The notes: generated from the sequence alone by a model not told the origin. Shown: positions 26,107 to 35,558, counted from the stretch's first letter. The stretch is 64,000 nucleotides of DNA from Aureispira sp964445645 (GCA_964445645.1 CAYULH010000002.1:1-64000), one strand, 5' to 3'. A program made the numbers and translations.

Positions 26107-26723
26107 TTGCTATATATTAAATGTATTAAAATGGTGGCGGCTTCTACTAAAGGTACAAATATTTCTTTAAAGCAATATAACCCAAATTCTATACGCCCCA
26201 ACAATTAGTCAAAAAGCTAATGTTAAGACAAAAGTTTCAGAATTTAATTCTGTTTTAACATTGAAAGTATGGTTTTTTAAAAATAATAGTCTAAATTTGT
26301 GTCAACAAAGAGAAGATAAGTTGTTTTACAAGAAAACAAATATTTTGACAAGAAACAGGAAAAAAGATAATTAAGAGGCCAAAATAAGGGATGACAAATT
26401 ATACTTCCAGAATTAAATTAATACCCAAATAGAATTTTGTGGATAGAAAAAAAAGAAGGAAGATGCGTCATTACCTTAATGATAAAAACCCTTAAAATCT
26501 TTGTAAAGAATTTACCAAAAAGAACAATTGAGACGAACAAAAGAGAAGACTTATCGAAAAAACTCAAGGAGTAGTCGAAGGGGCTTTAGCGGTAGAAACT
26601 TTTGAACTGTTTATTGCTTTGTACTATATGTCGCAACAAATACACAAACAATTATAAGCGACCACCAAATTTGAAAATACTATTATTAAAAAAATACACA
26701 ACAATTTTAAACAACTATCAATT
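26107..26723. other. 617-bp AT-rich intergenic region
   Basis: It lies between a leftward lipoprotein gene and a rightward WG-repeat gene, so it should contain both promoters. I see no ORF, hairpin or convincing promoter pair. Confidence 0.45.
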
Positions 26724-27311
26724 ATGAAAGGGTCATTCACAAACTTAAGCAACACACTAGTAATCGTGGTTTTGAGTCTTTTAGCCATCAACAACACACA
26801 AGCTCAATTAGTAAGCCACCAATCTGTTTCTAGAAGTGCTTTATTTACTTCTAACAACACTACTACTCCCAACAAGGGAACAACAAGCACTGGTGCTCTA
26901 ATTATTAGCGAGTACCAAGAAGGTGCTGCTCTTATTGAAGCAGAAGGTAAATTTGGTATCATCAACAAACAAGGATATGAAATCTGCCAGCCAATTTACA
27001 CAGATGTTCGTTTGTTCAACAATGGCTATGCTGCTGTGAGCAAAAATGGTAAATGGACATTTGTAAACAAACAAGGAAAGCGTCTTACGCCTTTGCGTTA
27101 TGACTGGGTAGGAAGCTTTGACAATGGCGTAGCTCCTGTTATGCTTGATGGTAAATGGGGATTGTTGAACGAGCAAGGTTTTGAAATCGTAGAAACTGCT
27201 TATGATGCGATCAAATTGGACCAAGAAGGTAGAATCTGGGTTCAAATCAACAAAACTTGGAAGCGTTATGGTGATGCCAACAACTCTAATGGAGTTATTG
27301 CAGAGCTATAG
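26724..27311 (+). CDS. Secreted WG-repeat protein
   Basis: A 195-residue protein with a signal peptide (cleavage near NNTQA) and three to four WG/KWGxxN-type beta repeats between residues 65 and 185, such as GKFGIINKQGYEI, GKWTFVNKQGKRL and GKWGLLNEQGFEI. Such repeats (WG_beta_rep) occur in many Bacteroidota surface or periplasmic proteins and probably form a small beta propeller-like sheet. Specific function is unknown. The gene is single and ends at a bidirectional terminator. Confidence 0.85.
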   Translation: MKGSFTNLSNTLVIVVLSLLAINNTQAQLVSHQSVSRSALFTSNNTTTPNKGTTSTGALIISEYQEGAALIEAEGKFGIINKQGYEICQPIYTDVRLFNNGYAAVSKNGKWTFVNKQGKRLTPLRYDWVGSFDNGVAPVMLDGKWGLLNEQGFEIVETAYDAIKLDQEGRIWVQINKTWKRYGDANNSNGVIAEL

Positions 27312-27370
27312 ACAACCATGTATATAGAAATCTACGGATTTTGCCAATGAATTATAACCAACTAACCACG

Positions 27371-27401
27371 AGGCGACTAGCACCAAGCTAGTCGCCTTTT
27401 T
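27371..27401. terminator. Bidirectional terminator
   Basis: AGGCGACTAG (27371-27380) pairs with CTAGTCGCCT (27388-27397), a 10-bp stem followed by five T on the + strand. It separates the convergent WG-repeat and SdpI-like genes; the next stop codon is only a few bases away. Confidence 0.85.
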
Positions 27402-27405
27402 GGTG

Positions 27406-28074
27406 TTATCCAGTTATCTCCAACTTCCGAAACAAGAAAAAGGAATAAAAAACAGGAATAAGCAAAGCTCCCATCAGAAGGGCAACAACCCCCAGCATAC
27501 CCCAAGAAGCAGGCAGCAGCAGCAACAAGACCATTCCAAGCAGAGCCGATCCCATCAGCAAACGCCCTGCAAGGCGATGTGTTTTTTTCCAAACTTCGTC
27601 CGATTGTAGCGTCCAAGGCGTTCGGATTCCAATAAAATAATTGGGGCGAATACTGCCCACATAATTGCCAAAAAGCAGCATAAACAAAATTAAACAGCCG
27701 CCCAGCAAAACGGTCGGATTGGCAGGTGCTGGATCACTAGACATCAATATTATTACAATACTCAATGTTGCTACAAAAAATTGAAATACAAAACGCAAAC
27801 GGGTGTATTTTGCCCCCATCGCCTCCAACTCTTGTTTGCGTGCCGCAATCTTGGGCAAAATAAGCAGCAACACATAGATAAAACTATTGAGCACCAGCAC
27901 AATCCAAAATAATATTTCCTTAGAGCCATAATTATCTGCTTCCCCTTTCCAATTCCAATGCAAGGGAACTGTAGCTGGAATACTAGACCATATATAGACC
28001 AAATAAAGAATAGGAGCCAACATCAAAATCAAAAGCAAACCATTGACTTTCATAGAATTAATTGTTGTTGTCAT
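27406..28074 (-). CDS. sdpI: SdpI-family membrane protein
   Basis: A 222-residue protein with about six transmembrane helices. The N-terminal DUF1648-type half has IPATVPLHWNWKGEADNYGS, and the C-terminal half carries the SdpI signature IGIRTPWTLQSDEVWKKTHR. In B. subtilis, SdpI gives immunity to the SdpC toxin and senses it, holding the repressor SdpR at the membrane. Here it follows an ArsR-type regulator of the SdpR kind, with 24 bases between them, so an autoregulated pair is likely. No toxin gene of the sdpC type is seen nearby. Confidence 0.82.
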   Translation of the reverse strand: MTTTINSMKVNGLLLILMLAPILYLVYIWSSIPATVPLHWNWKGEADNYGSKEILFWIVLVLNSFIYVLLLILPKIAARKQELEAMGAKYTRLRFVFQFFVATLSIVIILMSSDPAPANPTVLLGGCLILFMLLFGNYVGSIRPNYFIGIRTPWTLQSDEVWKKTHRLAGRLLMGSALLGMVLLLLLPASWGMLGVVALLMGALLIPVFYSFFLFRKLEITG

Positions 28075-28098
28075 AATAGTATAGGTTTTTAAAGTAAG

Positions 28099-28362
28099 TT
28101 AATTCTTATCATCTCTAAACTGCATCAACCACTGTATCACTTCCTCAAAAACACTCATATTGAGCGAATACCTCAAGTACTGCCCTTGTCGAATAGACGT
28201 AACCAAATTGGCACGCTTTAACAAATCCAGATGGTGGGAAATACTGGGTTTAGAAATGTCAAAATGATCGGCAATCTCACCTGCAGTCAAATCACTTTCT
28301 TTGAGTAATTCTAAAATAGCACGTCGAGTAGCATCATTGAGTGCTTTAAAAAGATGGTTCAT
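28099..28362 (-). CDS. sdpR: ArsR-family repressor, SdpR-like
   Basis: An 87-residue winged-helix protein: FKALNDATRRAILELLKESD, then the recognition region ISKPSISHHLDLLKRANLV and the wing SIRQGQYLRYSLN. The sequence and the downstream sdpI-like gene match the autorepressor SdpR. It lacks the cysteines of metal-sensing ArsR proteins. A perfect inverted repeat lies 16 bases upstream of its start and is the likely operator. Confidence 0.85.
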   Translation of the reverse strand: MNHLFKALNDATRRAILELLKESDLTAGEIADHFDISKPSISHHLDLLKRANLVTSIRQGQYLRYSLNMSVFEEVIQWLMQFRDDKN

Positions 28363-28377
28363 ACAATAGATTTATAC

Positions 28378-28397
28378 ATTTAGACAAATATCTAAAT
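28378..28397 (-). promoter_or_regulatory. Candidate SdpR operator
   Basis: ATTTAGA-CAAATA-TCTAAAT, a perfect 7-bp inverted repeat with a 6-base spacer, lies 16 bases upstream of the sdpR-like start codon. Size and position suit an autoregulating ArsR-type dimer blocking its own promoter. Binding is inferred. Confidence 0.6.
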
Positions 28398-28456
28398 ATT
28401 GGTGCAAAAAATCAAGTTTTTTACCTGTTATCGAATAAAAATTTTAAATAATGGCT

Positions 28457-28966
28457 CTAATAAATCGACCAAGGAATACTTTTAAAAGTATTGGCAGGAG
28501 AGGAAGGAGCTTTACTCAATCGCTGCAATACCACTTCAAACCCTAAGCTTTCTTCTGTAATAGCGTCTACCTCGGGGTGAAATAACTGACGAACAGTAAC
28601 TTGATACCAACCCTGTTCCAGTTGAATCAGCTCTAAATATTGCTCGGTAAGGGGATCTTCCTCATATTGGGCAGCATCCAAAATCATGGCATAATTGACT
28701 AAGTACAAGCCTTGATCCGAAACTTTTAAATGGCCCTTAAATTCTTGAGCAGCAATAGCACTGCTCGCTTCCTCCACCAAGTGAACCGTCCAACGATTGG
28801 GCGTATTAGAACCCCAAAATAAAATAGTACCTTTTTGCATTTGTTGTAGCAAATGCTCCTCTAGCATTTCATAGCTTACTTCTTCCCGAATAAAATTTGG
28901 ATAAGCACTAGGATCTACTAGTCCGATAAAACAATCTATGGCTGATATTTCTAGCTGCTGTTCCAT
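28457..28966 (-). CDS. Unknown 169-residue protein
   Basis: A soluble acidic protein with no signal peptide, rich in aromatic and acidic residues. Recognisable pieces are a WGSNTPNRWTVHLVEE strand and a YLELIQLEQGWYQVTVRQLF stretch. The layout recalls small alpha/beta cytoplasmic proteins, but I cannot assign a family. It is upstream of the sdpR-like gene on the same strand, about 95 bases away and beyond the candidate operator, so it is probably a separate transcript. Confidence 0.65.
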   Translation of the reverse strand: MEQQLEISAIDCFIGLVDPSAYPNFIREEVSYEMLEEHLLQQMQKGTILFWGSNTPNRWTVHLVEEASSAIAAQEFKGHLKVSDQGLYLVNYAMILDAAQYEEDPLTEQYLELIQLEQGWYQVTVRQLFHPEVDAITEESLGFEVVLQRLSKAPSSPANTFKSIPWSIY

Positions 28967-28987
28967 TGGGTGTAATAAAGAATTGGT

Positions 28988-29131
28988 TTAGGAATTATGC
29001 TGTTGATTGGCCTGTTCGTGTATTTTGCCAATCAAATCATACACTTCATTAAATGGTAAATTACCTAGCGCCTTGAGTATGGTATTTACCTCTTCAAAGC
29101 TTAAGTCTAAGCTGATTTGTTTCTTTTCCAT
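28988..29131 (-). CDS. Small 47-residue protein downstream of dnaX
   Basis: A short open frame beginning MEKKQISLDFSFEEVNTILK and ending in a Gln/His/Asn-rich tail. Its ATG is 14 bases after the dnaX stop codon on the same strand, so it is probably translated from the dnaX transcript. The sequence is amphipathic and helical (LPFNEVYDLIGKIHEQANQQ) with normal codon use and no low complexity. Function is unknown. Confidence 0.65.
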   Translation of the reverse strand: MEKKQISLDLSFEEVNTILKALGNLPFNEVYDLIGKIHEQANQQHNS

Positions 29132-29145
29132 AATAACAACTTCTT

Positions 29146-30981
29146 CTAGTTTTTGGGAGGTAATAATTTAAATTTTTTCTGAAAATCCTTGAGTGCAGGG
29201 TTCATTTTTAGAAAATGAACATACTTTTCACGGTCAGTTTGTGGCAACATGGGTTTAGGTTTTGGTACTTCCAATTTATTTTCATCTATAACAACTTCTA
29301 AAGTTAAGCTTTTCTTTTGAAATTCTTGAATCAATAATTGTTTGAGCGGCGCTTCTCGGAATATAGCATCCTTGGCACGATTGCCATTGGCGATTACCTT
29401 CAATGCACCTTGTTCTGCATCCAATATTTCTATTTGAGCAGTTTTGAACAAGATCTGGGTAGAGGGCGACTCCAGAGTTTGCCAATACTGTTGCCACAAC
29501 TGCATGATGTTTTCTTGTGTAAAGGGCAATGCCTCTTGTTGAGGCAATTCATCTTCTGTAATTACCTCATTCTTAATAGAATCAATTAGCCCATTTGATT
29601 TTTTTTGAGCCAGTTTTTCAGCAAACTTATTTATCTTCGTACTGCTTTCAGGAGCAGGCGTATTGTCCGATTTTAGTGCTGCTACAGGAGCTTTTTCTTC
29701 TGGCTCTTCTACTGCTACAGGGGCTTCTTCGGGAGTTGGAGAGGCGGCTTTTTCTTTGGTAATAATAGAGGATTGGGGCGTGTAAGCTGCTCTGGGTTCC
29801 TCTACCCTATTAGTAGGAGCGGGGGCATTAGGTATGGCCGTTTTTTTTTCATCAGAATGCCTTGGAGCAGCCTCATAAGCCAGCATAGAACGCTGCATAT
29901 ACGCCATTCTAATCAAGGCCATTTCTACGTGCAGGCGTTTGTTGCGCGCCATTTTGTAATTGACATCGCATTCATTGGCTAGGCTCAAGGCCGACAAAAT
30001 CAAGGAAGTAGCCACCAAATTGGCCTGCTGCTGGTAACGCCTTTTTACACGGTCGCCCACCTCCAACAAATCCAATGTACGAGCATCTTGGCAAACCAGC
30101 AAATTTCTTAAATGCTCTGCCAAACCATTCATAAAAATATCCCCATCAAAACCCTTTCTCGATATTTTATCAAAAATAAGCAACAACTTACTCGCATCCT
30201 CACTCACCATAGCATCCACCACCTGAAAATAGTAGTCATAATCCAGTATATTGAGGTTCTCAATAACATCCTGATAGCTAATATTGCTGCCCGAAAAACT
30301 GACAATTCTATCAAAAATAGACAAAGCATCCCGCAAGGCTCCATCTGCTTTTTGTGCAATCACCCTCAACGCCTCTTCTTCGGCAGTAATATTTTCCTCT
30401 GCACAAATTTTTTGCAAATGTGCCGTCATATCGGCAATTTGTATGCGATTAAAATCAAAAATCTGGCAGCGGGAGAGGATGGTGGGAATGATTTTGTGCT
30501 TTTCGGTCGTTGCCAAAATAAAAATGGCATAAGAAGGCGGCTCCTCCAAGGTTTTCAGAAAGGCATTAAACGCCTGCTGAGAGAGCATGTGTACCTCATC
30601 TATGATATAGATTTTGTATTGCCCTTGTTGGGGCGCAAAACGCACTTGCTCAATCAGTGCCCGAATGTGTTCCACACTGTTGTTGGAAGCGGCATCCAAT
30701 TCCGAAATATTGAGCGAGGCATTTTTGTTAAACGACAAACAAGAATCGCAAGTATCGCAAGGCTCTTTGTCAGGTGTAGGATTTTGGCAATTGAGTACCT
30801 TGGCCAAAATCCGAGCACAGGTAGTTTTGCCAACCCCACGAGGGCCACAAAACAAAAAAGCTTGCGCCAAATGCCCACTTTGAATGGCATTTTTGAGCGT
30901 TTGTGATACATGTTGTTGACCAACAACATCATCAAAACGAATTGGGCGATATTTTCTGGCAGATACTACAAAATTACTCAT
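29146..30981 (-). CDS. dnaX: DNA polymerase III subunit gamma/tau
   Basis: A 611-residue clamp-loader ATPase. The N-terminal AAA+ module has Walker A GPRGVGKT near residue 46, a four-cysteine zinc module at about 64-85, the DEVHML Walker B box and the SRC sensor segment near residue 170. Domain III follows, then a proline/glutamate-rich linker (about 380-470) and a C-terminal domain that fits a polymerase-binding tau part. I did not find a clear programmed frameshift signal for a separate gamma form. Confidence 0.96.
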   Translation of the reverse strand: MSNFVVSARKYRPIRFDDVVGQQHVSQTLKNAIQSGHLAQAFLFCGPRGVGKTTCARILAKVLNCQNPTPDKEPCDTCDSCLSFNKNASLNISELDAASNNSVEHIRALIEQVRFAPQQGQYKIYIIDEVHMLSQQAFNAFLKTLEEPPSYAIFILATTEKHKIIPTILSRCQIFDFNRIQIADMTAHLQKICAEENITAEEEALRVIAQKADGALRDALSIFDRIVSFSGSNISYQDVIENLNILDYDYYFQVVDAMVSEDASKLLLIFDKISRKGFDGDIFMNGLAEHLRNLLVCQDARTLDLLEVGDRVKRRYQQQANLVATSLILSALSLANECDVNYKMARNKRLHVEMALIRMAYMQRSMLAYEAAPRHSDEKKTAIPNAPAPTNRVEEPRAAYTPQSSIITKEKAASPTPEEAPVAVEEPEEKAPVAALKSDNTPAPESSTKINKFAEKLAQKKSNGLIDSIKNEVITEDELPQQEALPFTQENIMQLWQQYWQTLESPSTQILFKTAQIEILDAEQGALKVIANGNRAKDAIFREAPLKQLLIQEFQKKSLTLEVVIDENKLEVPKPKPMLPQTDREKYVHFLKMNPALKDFQKKFKLLPPKN

Positions 30982-31202
30982 ACTACAAAGGTACTAATCT
31001 ATTAGAGGAGTTGCAAATTTTGAAGCTTTTAGCCTTGGTTTAATTTTTTGTTTCAAATAAAAATCAAAAAGCGTTTTATTGTTAATTTTGGTTGTTGTTT
31101 GTTGATTGTGTTTATAATAAAAAGTTTGCACAAAAAAGCGTATTTTCGTAATCAAACATTAGCCACTAGTTCAAGCTTTATTACCACATTATTATTAACA
31201 AT

Positions 31203-31763
31203 ATGAATCATACCTTACGCATTCTATTCATCAGTTTATGGTTGCTTAGTCTACTACTAGCTTGTCAGAATGATAGCCCAAACTCGTCTGAAACCACACT
31301 ACCCCCTGCACCAACTCCACAGCCCGAATTGCCCATTAAGGCGGAAGCCCTAACAGAAGTAGAGCCTGATACGCCTGTTGTAGATACTGCCCCTGTGGTA
31401 AGCCGTGCCGAACGCCCCACCCGAGAACCTGCTCGCATTGTATTTGAAACAACTAGTTTTGAGTATGATACCATTCAGCAAGGGGATGTCGTAGAGCATG
31501 AATTTAAATTTAAGAATGAAGGAGAACGGCCATTGACTATCAAGGATGTAAAAGGCTCTTGTGGCTGTACGATTGGGAGTTACCCTTTTTTGGATATTGC
31601 GCCCAATGAAGAGAGCAGCATCAAGGCACGATTTGATAGCAAGGGCAAGCAAGGGCCCCAGTTTACGACTATTACCGTGTATAGCAATGCCAATCCCAAG
31701 GGTGATGTGCTGTCGCTCAAAGGTGTTGTAAATGCTCCTGCTTCTTCGGCAACAGATAAATAA
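31203..31763 (+). CDS. DUF1573 lipoprotein
   Basis: A 186-residue protein with a lipoprotein signal (lipobox LLAC), a proline/threonine-rich linker to about residue 75, and a DUF1573 Ig-like domain: FEYDTIQQGDVVEHEFKFKN, then the typical GSCGCT motif and a closing VYSNANPKGDVLSLKGVV. The domain is common in Bacteroidota surface and periplasmic proteins; its role is unknown. The queG start is 8 bases downstream, so the two are co-transcribed. Confidence 0.88.
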   Translation: MNHTLRILFISLWLLSLLLACQNDSPNSSETTLPPAPTPQPELPIKAEALTEVEPDTPVVDTAPVVSRAERPTREPARIVFETTSFEYDTIQQGDVVEHEFKFKNEGERPLTIKDVKGSCGCTIGSYPFLDIAPNEESSIKARFDSKGKQGPQFTTITVYSNANPKGDVLSLKGVVNAPASSATDK

Positions 31764-31771
31764 ATCATAAT

Positions 31772-32704
31772 ATGACCAAGCAAGAAGCAACATATTGGCT
31801 GCGTGAACGTGCCTATGAATTGGGCTTTTCCTTTGTGGGAATTGCCGAGGCTAGGGAATTGACCGAAGAGGCCAGACGCTTGGAACTATGGCTCAATCAG
31901 GGCGCACAGGGCCAAATGCACTACATGGAAAACTATTTTGACAAACGAATAGATCCACGCAAATTGGTAGAAGGCGCTCGTTCTGTGGTTACTTTATTAT
32001 ACAATTATCACAACCCTCAAAAACAAGCTGACCCAACTGCCCCCAAGATTTCTCAGTATGCTTATGGGCAAGATTATCATTTTATTATAAAGAAAAAATT
32101 GCATTTGCTCTTTAATGAATTGCAAGAGCAAGTGGGCGACATTGTAGGGCGTTGTTTTGTGGATTCGGCACCTGTGCTAGAGCGTGATTGGGCCAAGCAC
32201 AGTGGGGTGGGCTGGATTGGTAAGAACAGCTTATTGATAACCAAACAGCAGGGTTCTTATTTCTTTTTGGCAGAGCTGATTATTGATTTGCCACTGGTCT
32301 ATGACGGGCCTATCAAGGATTATTGTGGCCGTTGTACCCGCTGTATTGATGCTTGTCCCACCGAGGCCATTCACCCCGATGGTTATGTAGTAGATGGGAG
32401 CAAGTGCATTTCTTATTTTACCATAGAACTCAAAGAAGCACTCCCCACGGCCATGAAAGGCCAGTTTGACAATTGGATGTTTGGCTGTGATGTATGCCAA
32501 GAGGTGTGTCCTTGGAATCGTTTTGCTAAACGCCACGAGGAGCCTGCCTTTGAGCCACACCCCGACTTGTTGACCATGACCAAGCACGATTGGCAAGAGA
32601 TTACCCGAGAGGTTTTTCAACAAGTATTTAAGAAATCGGCGGTCAAACGCACCAAGTACGAGGGCTTGCAGCGCAATATTGCCTTCTTGAAAGAAGAATC
32701 TTAG
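31772..32704 (+). CDS. queG: Epoxyqueuosine reductase
   Basis: A 310-residue iron-sulfur enzyme that reduces epoxyqueuosine to queuosine at position 34 of tRNAs with GUN anticodons (His, Tyr, Asn, Asp). Two [4Fe-4S] clusters are evident: CGRCTRCIDACP and GCDVCQEVCPW. The catalytic aspartate segment lies in FVDSAPVLERDWA, and SGVGWIGKNSLLI is typical of the family. The atypical tRNA-His(GUG) at 25 kb has the right anticodon to be a substrate. Confidence 0.96.
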   Translation: MTKQEATYWLRERAYELGFSFVGIAEARELTEEARRLELWLNQGAQGQMHYMENYFDKRIDPRKLVEGARSVVTLLYNYHNPQKQADPTAPKISQYAYGQDYHFIIKKKLHLLFNELQEQVGDIVGRCFVDSAPVLERDWAKHSGVGWIGKNSLLITKQQGSYFFLAELIIDLPLVYDGPIKDYCGRCTRCIDACPTEAIHPDGYVVDGSKCISYFTIELKEALPTAMKGQFDNWMFGCDVCQEVCPWNRFAKRHEEPAFEPHPDLLTMTKHDWQEITREVFQQVFKKSAVKRTKYEGLQRNIAFLKEES

Positions 32705-32708
32705 CCAG

Positions 32709-33182
32709 TTATTCCCTAGCTTTTTCCAAAATCAAGGGCAACAAACAAGCTATTAACTCCTGCTCTGAGACGGTAGTTCTTTCGGTATAAATCAAAAAAT
32801 CGGGCGCAAAACCACGATTCTGATCCCGAAACTCAATCCGCACATCAGGAAAGGATAAATTGTTGCCATACAAAATGCTCAACGTAGGAAAATTACTGCA
32901 ATTGTCCATTAAGACCACTCTTGCCGCATCTTCTGGACGCTCGGTTAGGATGTAATCGGCTTGGTGCCGAATGGTGGTGATGCCTACACTAAAATCCTCA
33001 AAGGGAAGATCACGCGCCAATAATACCTTGACATCTGGAAAGGGGACATCTGTTGAAATGCGAACAGGTTGTTGGCTGGCACCCCCGTCCTTATTATCAC
33101 TGGGCACATAAACATTTTGTTGGGCCTGAAGATTTGTAACCAATGCAAGCAAGGGAATTATTAATACAGAGCGAAAAAACAT
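32709..33182 (-). CDS. Secreted protein of unknown function
   Basis: A 157-residue protein with a signal peptide (cleavage near NLQAQ). The mature part repeats a short motif built on FPDVKV / FEDFSV / FPDVRI strands, with tandem beta-alpha units (RHQADYILTERPEDAARVV), suggesting a small alpha/beta fold. I do not recognise it with confidence. It converges on queG, with 4 bases between their stop codons. Confidence 0.65.
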   Translation of the reverse strand: MFFRSVLIIPLLALVTNLQAQQNVYVPSDNKDGGASQQPVRISTDVPFPDVKVLLARDLPFEDFSVGITTIRHQADYILTERPEDAARVVLMDNCSNFPTLSILYGNNLSFPDVRIEFRDQNRGFAPDFLIYTERTTVSEQELIACLLPLILEKARE

Positions 33183-33266
33183 ATCTTGAAGAGTTGAGTA
33201 ACTGAAAGAATGTTAAAGCTACAACTATTTTACCAAAGCTATTTATACACTACAAAACTAACCAAT

Positions 33267-33998
33267 ATGAGAACGACTATTTTTTTATGCAGTTGTTGGC
33301 TGTTATGGGCTTGCGATTCCAATAATAAACCTAAGGACGAAAACCCTACAGAAGCACCCACCGCAGAAATAATCTTAGAAGAAAAAACCTACTATGAGGC
33401 AGATAGCTCTATCAAAGTGGTTTGCCAAGTAGATACCAAGACCAAGGCCAAACATGGCAATTATAAGGAGTATGACAATGCCACCCAAACCTTGATGGTG
33501 GAACGTACCTACAATCAAGACAAATTAACAGGTGAAGAAAAGTTGTATTTTTCGGATGGTAAATTGGATGCTATTATTAATTATAAAAATGGCCTGCATC
33601 ATGGCCCTTTTAAATATTTTCATCCCAATGGGCAGGTGAAACAAAGTGGTGCGTATACCGAGGGCAAGGTAGAGGGTATTATGCAAAGTTTTTATATGGA
33701 CGGCACGCTCAAAGAGGAAGTTGCCCACCAAGAGGGCGTAACAGAAGGCCCTTTTAAGGAGTATAACGAAAATGGTACCATCAAAACAGAGGGCTATTTG
33801 ACCACCAAAGGCGACCAAGAGGATTTGGATCATGGCTTGCTCAAAATGTATGATGAGAATGGTGAATTGGAAACCAAAATGCTGTGCAAGCATGGCGTGT
33901 GTTGTACGATTTGGACAGTAGCCCAAGGTGATTTAGAACCCAAAAATGATATGTGTAAGGCTATTGTAGAGGAAATGAGCGAAACAACTGTTCAGTAG
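33267..33998 (+). CDS. MORN/YwqK-like repeat lipoprotein
   Basis: About 243 residues, with a lipobox (LLWAC) right after the chosen ATG 33267; the frame is open from 33210, but that start would bury the signal peptide. The body has five or six MORN-like repeats of the YwqK type (G-x-x-x-Y-x-x-x-G-x-L-K), such as GPFKYFHPNGQVKQSGAY and GPFKEYNENGTIKTEGYL. Bacteroidota carry many such lipoproteins; these repeats are often mislabelled antitoxin. No toxin partner is adjacent. Confidence 0.82.
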   Translation: MRTTIFLCSCWLLWACDSNNKPKDENPTEAPTAEIILEEKTYYEADSSIKVVCQVDTKTKAKHGNYKEYDNATQTLMVERTYNQDKLTGEEKLYFSDGKLDAIINYKNGLHHGPFKYFHPNGQVKQSGAYTEGKVEGIMQSFYMDGTLKEEVAHQEGVTEGPFKEYNENGTIKTEGYLTTKGDQEDLDHGLLKMYDENGELETKMLCKHGVCCTIWTVAQGDLEPKNDMCKAIVEEMSETTVQ

Positions 33999-34312
33999 TT
34001 ATTCTGTAAAAAGACAAGAAAGAAGCAGCATTAGTCCTCCAAAATGCGTTTCTTTCTTGAAACTTTCCAACCAAAAAACACAAAAAGCCGTCTATAGAAT
34101 AGTCCTCACACTACTATAAAGAATAAAACATTATCCAATACTCTATTTACCAAAACTCCACTCTATAGGCACTACACCTACACCTTTTCCAACAAAGAAT
34201 CTTCTTGTTTATAACCACCATAAAAGGGGAGAAACTTGGATTATTTTTTATTTTTGAAATTCTATCTCGTTCATCTAAGAGACGAAATCTATTTTGAAGC
34301 AAAGTGCTTTTT
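33999..34312. other. 314-bp intergenic region, nothing recognised
   Basis: An AT-rich gap between two rightward genes. I see no stable terminator hairpin with a T-run, no ORF of note and no clear TAnnTTTG box. Confidence 0.4.
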
Positions 34313-35407
34313 ATGAAGTATAGTATATTAATTATTAGCCTTTTGTTGTGTTCCACTACTATTTGGAGTCAAATAGGAGGCAACAGTACCTATGAGTTTT
34401 TGAGAATACCCCATGCGGCACGGGTAACGGCCTTGGGCGGTAGTTTGATTACTGTGCGAGATGCCGATTTGAGTTTGGCCTATCACAACCCAGCTGCTCT
34501 CAATCCAGCTATGCACCGCCGAATTGTGCTCAACCAGAGTGTGTACATGGGGGGCATTACGCATGGGTATTTGGCCTATGGACACCACATCAAACAATCC
34601 AAAATGCCCTTGACGGTGCATGGAGGGTTGCAGTATATTAGTTATGGTAATTTTAGGAATGCAGATGTAACAGGAGCCGATATGGGCGAAACGAGTGCTG
34701 CCGAATATGCCATTAATATAGGAAGTGGTTTGCAAGTGAGTGAATTTTTGTCCTTGGGGCTCAATGCCAAGACGGTGTTGTCCTATTTGGGCAGTTATAA
34801 CTCTACAGGAATGGCTTTTGATGCTGCCGCCATGTTTAATGATACGGCCAAGAATATCAGTTTGTCCTTGGTGTTTAAGAATATGGGGACGCAGTTTTCT
34901 ACTTATAATAGAGATGGAAACTTGGAGCCGCTGCCCTTTGATTTGCAGGTTGGTTTTGCCCACAAATTGCGCTATATACCCTTGCGCTTTTCGGTCATTG
35001 TACACAATATTCAACGTTGGGGAATTGTATACGATGACCCCAACAATCAGGATCAACAATTGATTACCAACAATACCAATCCTGCTCCCAATAACAATGC
35101 TGGCAAAGTAGTAGATGATATTTTTAGGCATCTGATTTTTAATATCGAAATGCTCTTTGGCAAGAAAGGAAAGCCAGAAGTATTTAGAGTAGCAGCAGGG
35201 TATAATCACATGCGCCGTGGCGAATTGGGTATTGCTACCCTCAACAACCTTTCGGGATTCTCCTTTGGCTGTGCCTTGAGAATCAAACAATTTCAGTTGG
35301 ATTATGGCTTTGGGAGTTATCATGTAGCAGGAGCCGCTCACCATTTTGGATTGTCCATCAATCTCAACCAACTCTTGCTAAATGGGCGCAAAAAGAAAGC
35401 AGAATAA
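34313..35407 (+). CDS. porQ: Type IX secretion system protein PorQ
   Basis: A 364-residue outer-membrane beta-barrel protein with a signal peptide (cleavage near TIWSQ). The opening of the mature protein, GGNSTYEFLRIPHAARVTAL, is the characteristic PorQ start. The rest has alternating strands and ends in an aromatic-rich barrel segment (GAAHHFGLSINLNQLL). PorQ works with PorU, PorV and PorZ in the type IX attachment complex, which would process the giant adhesin at 2.3-12.2 kb. The ATG at 34313 is preferred over the GTG three codons upstream. Confidence 0.9.
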   Translation: MKYSILIISLLLCSTTIWSQIGGNSTYEFLRIPHAARVTALGGSLITVRDADLSLAYHNPAALNPAMHRRIVLNQSVYMGGITHGYLAYGHHIKQSKMPLTVHGGLQYISYGNFRNADVTGADMGETSAAEYAINIGSGLQVSEFLSLGLNAKTVLSYLGSYNSTGMAFDAAAMFNDTAKNISLSLVFKNMGTQFSTYNRDGNLEPLPFDLQVGFAHKLRYIPLRFSVIVHNIQRWGIVYDDPNNQDQQLITNNTNPAPNNNAGKVVDDIFRHLIFNIEMLFGKKGKPEVFRVAAGYNHMRRGELGIATLNNLSGFSFGCALRIKQFQLDYGFGSYHVAGAAHHFGLSINLNQLLLNGRKKKAE

Positions 35408-35458
35408 ATATTGAAAATCAGTTTCTTAGTAAAAGTAGCCTAGAAAATTAGATAAAAG

Positions 35459-35497
35459 AAAAGCTATTGCCTTTTGTTAGAAAGGGATAGCTTTTTT
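35459..35497 (+). terminator. Terminator after porQ
   Basis: AAAAGCTAT (35459-35467) pairs with ATAGCTTTT (35487-35495), and an inner CCTTT/AAAGG helix (35470-35474/35481-35485) extends the stem; T residues follow. Confidence 0.8.
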
Positions 35498-35558
35498 GGT
35501 GTTTATACGCATTTTTATAAAAAGATTGCTCCAATTGAAGCTTCCTTGTACAACAAAT

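Noticed and set aside
33267..33998. Antitoxin of a toxin-antitoxin system (common label for YwqK-like repeats)
   Set aside because: It is a lipoprotein with MORN-like repeats, and no toxin gene is adjacent.
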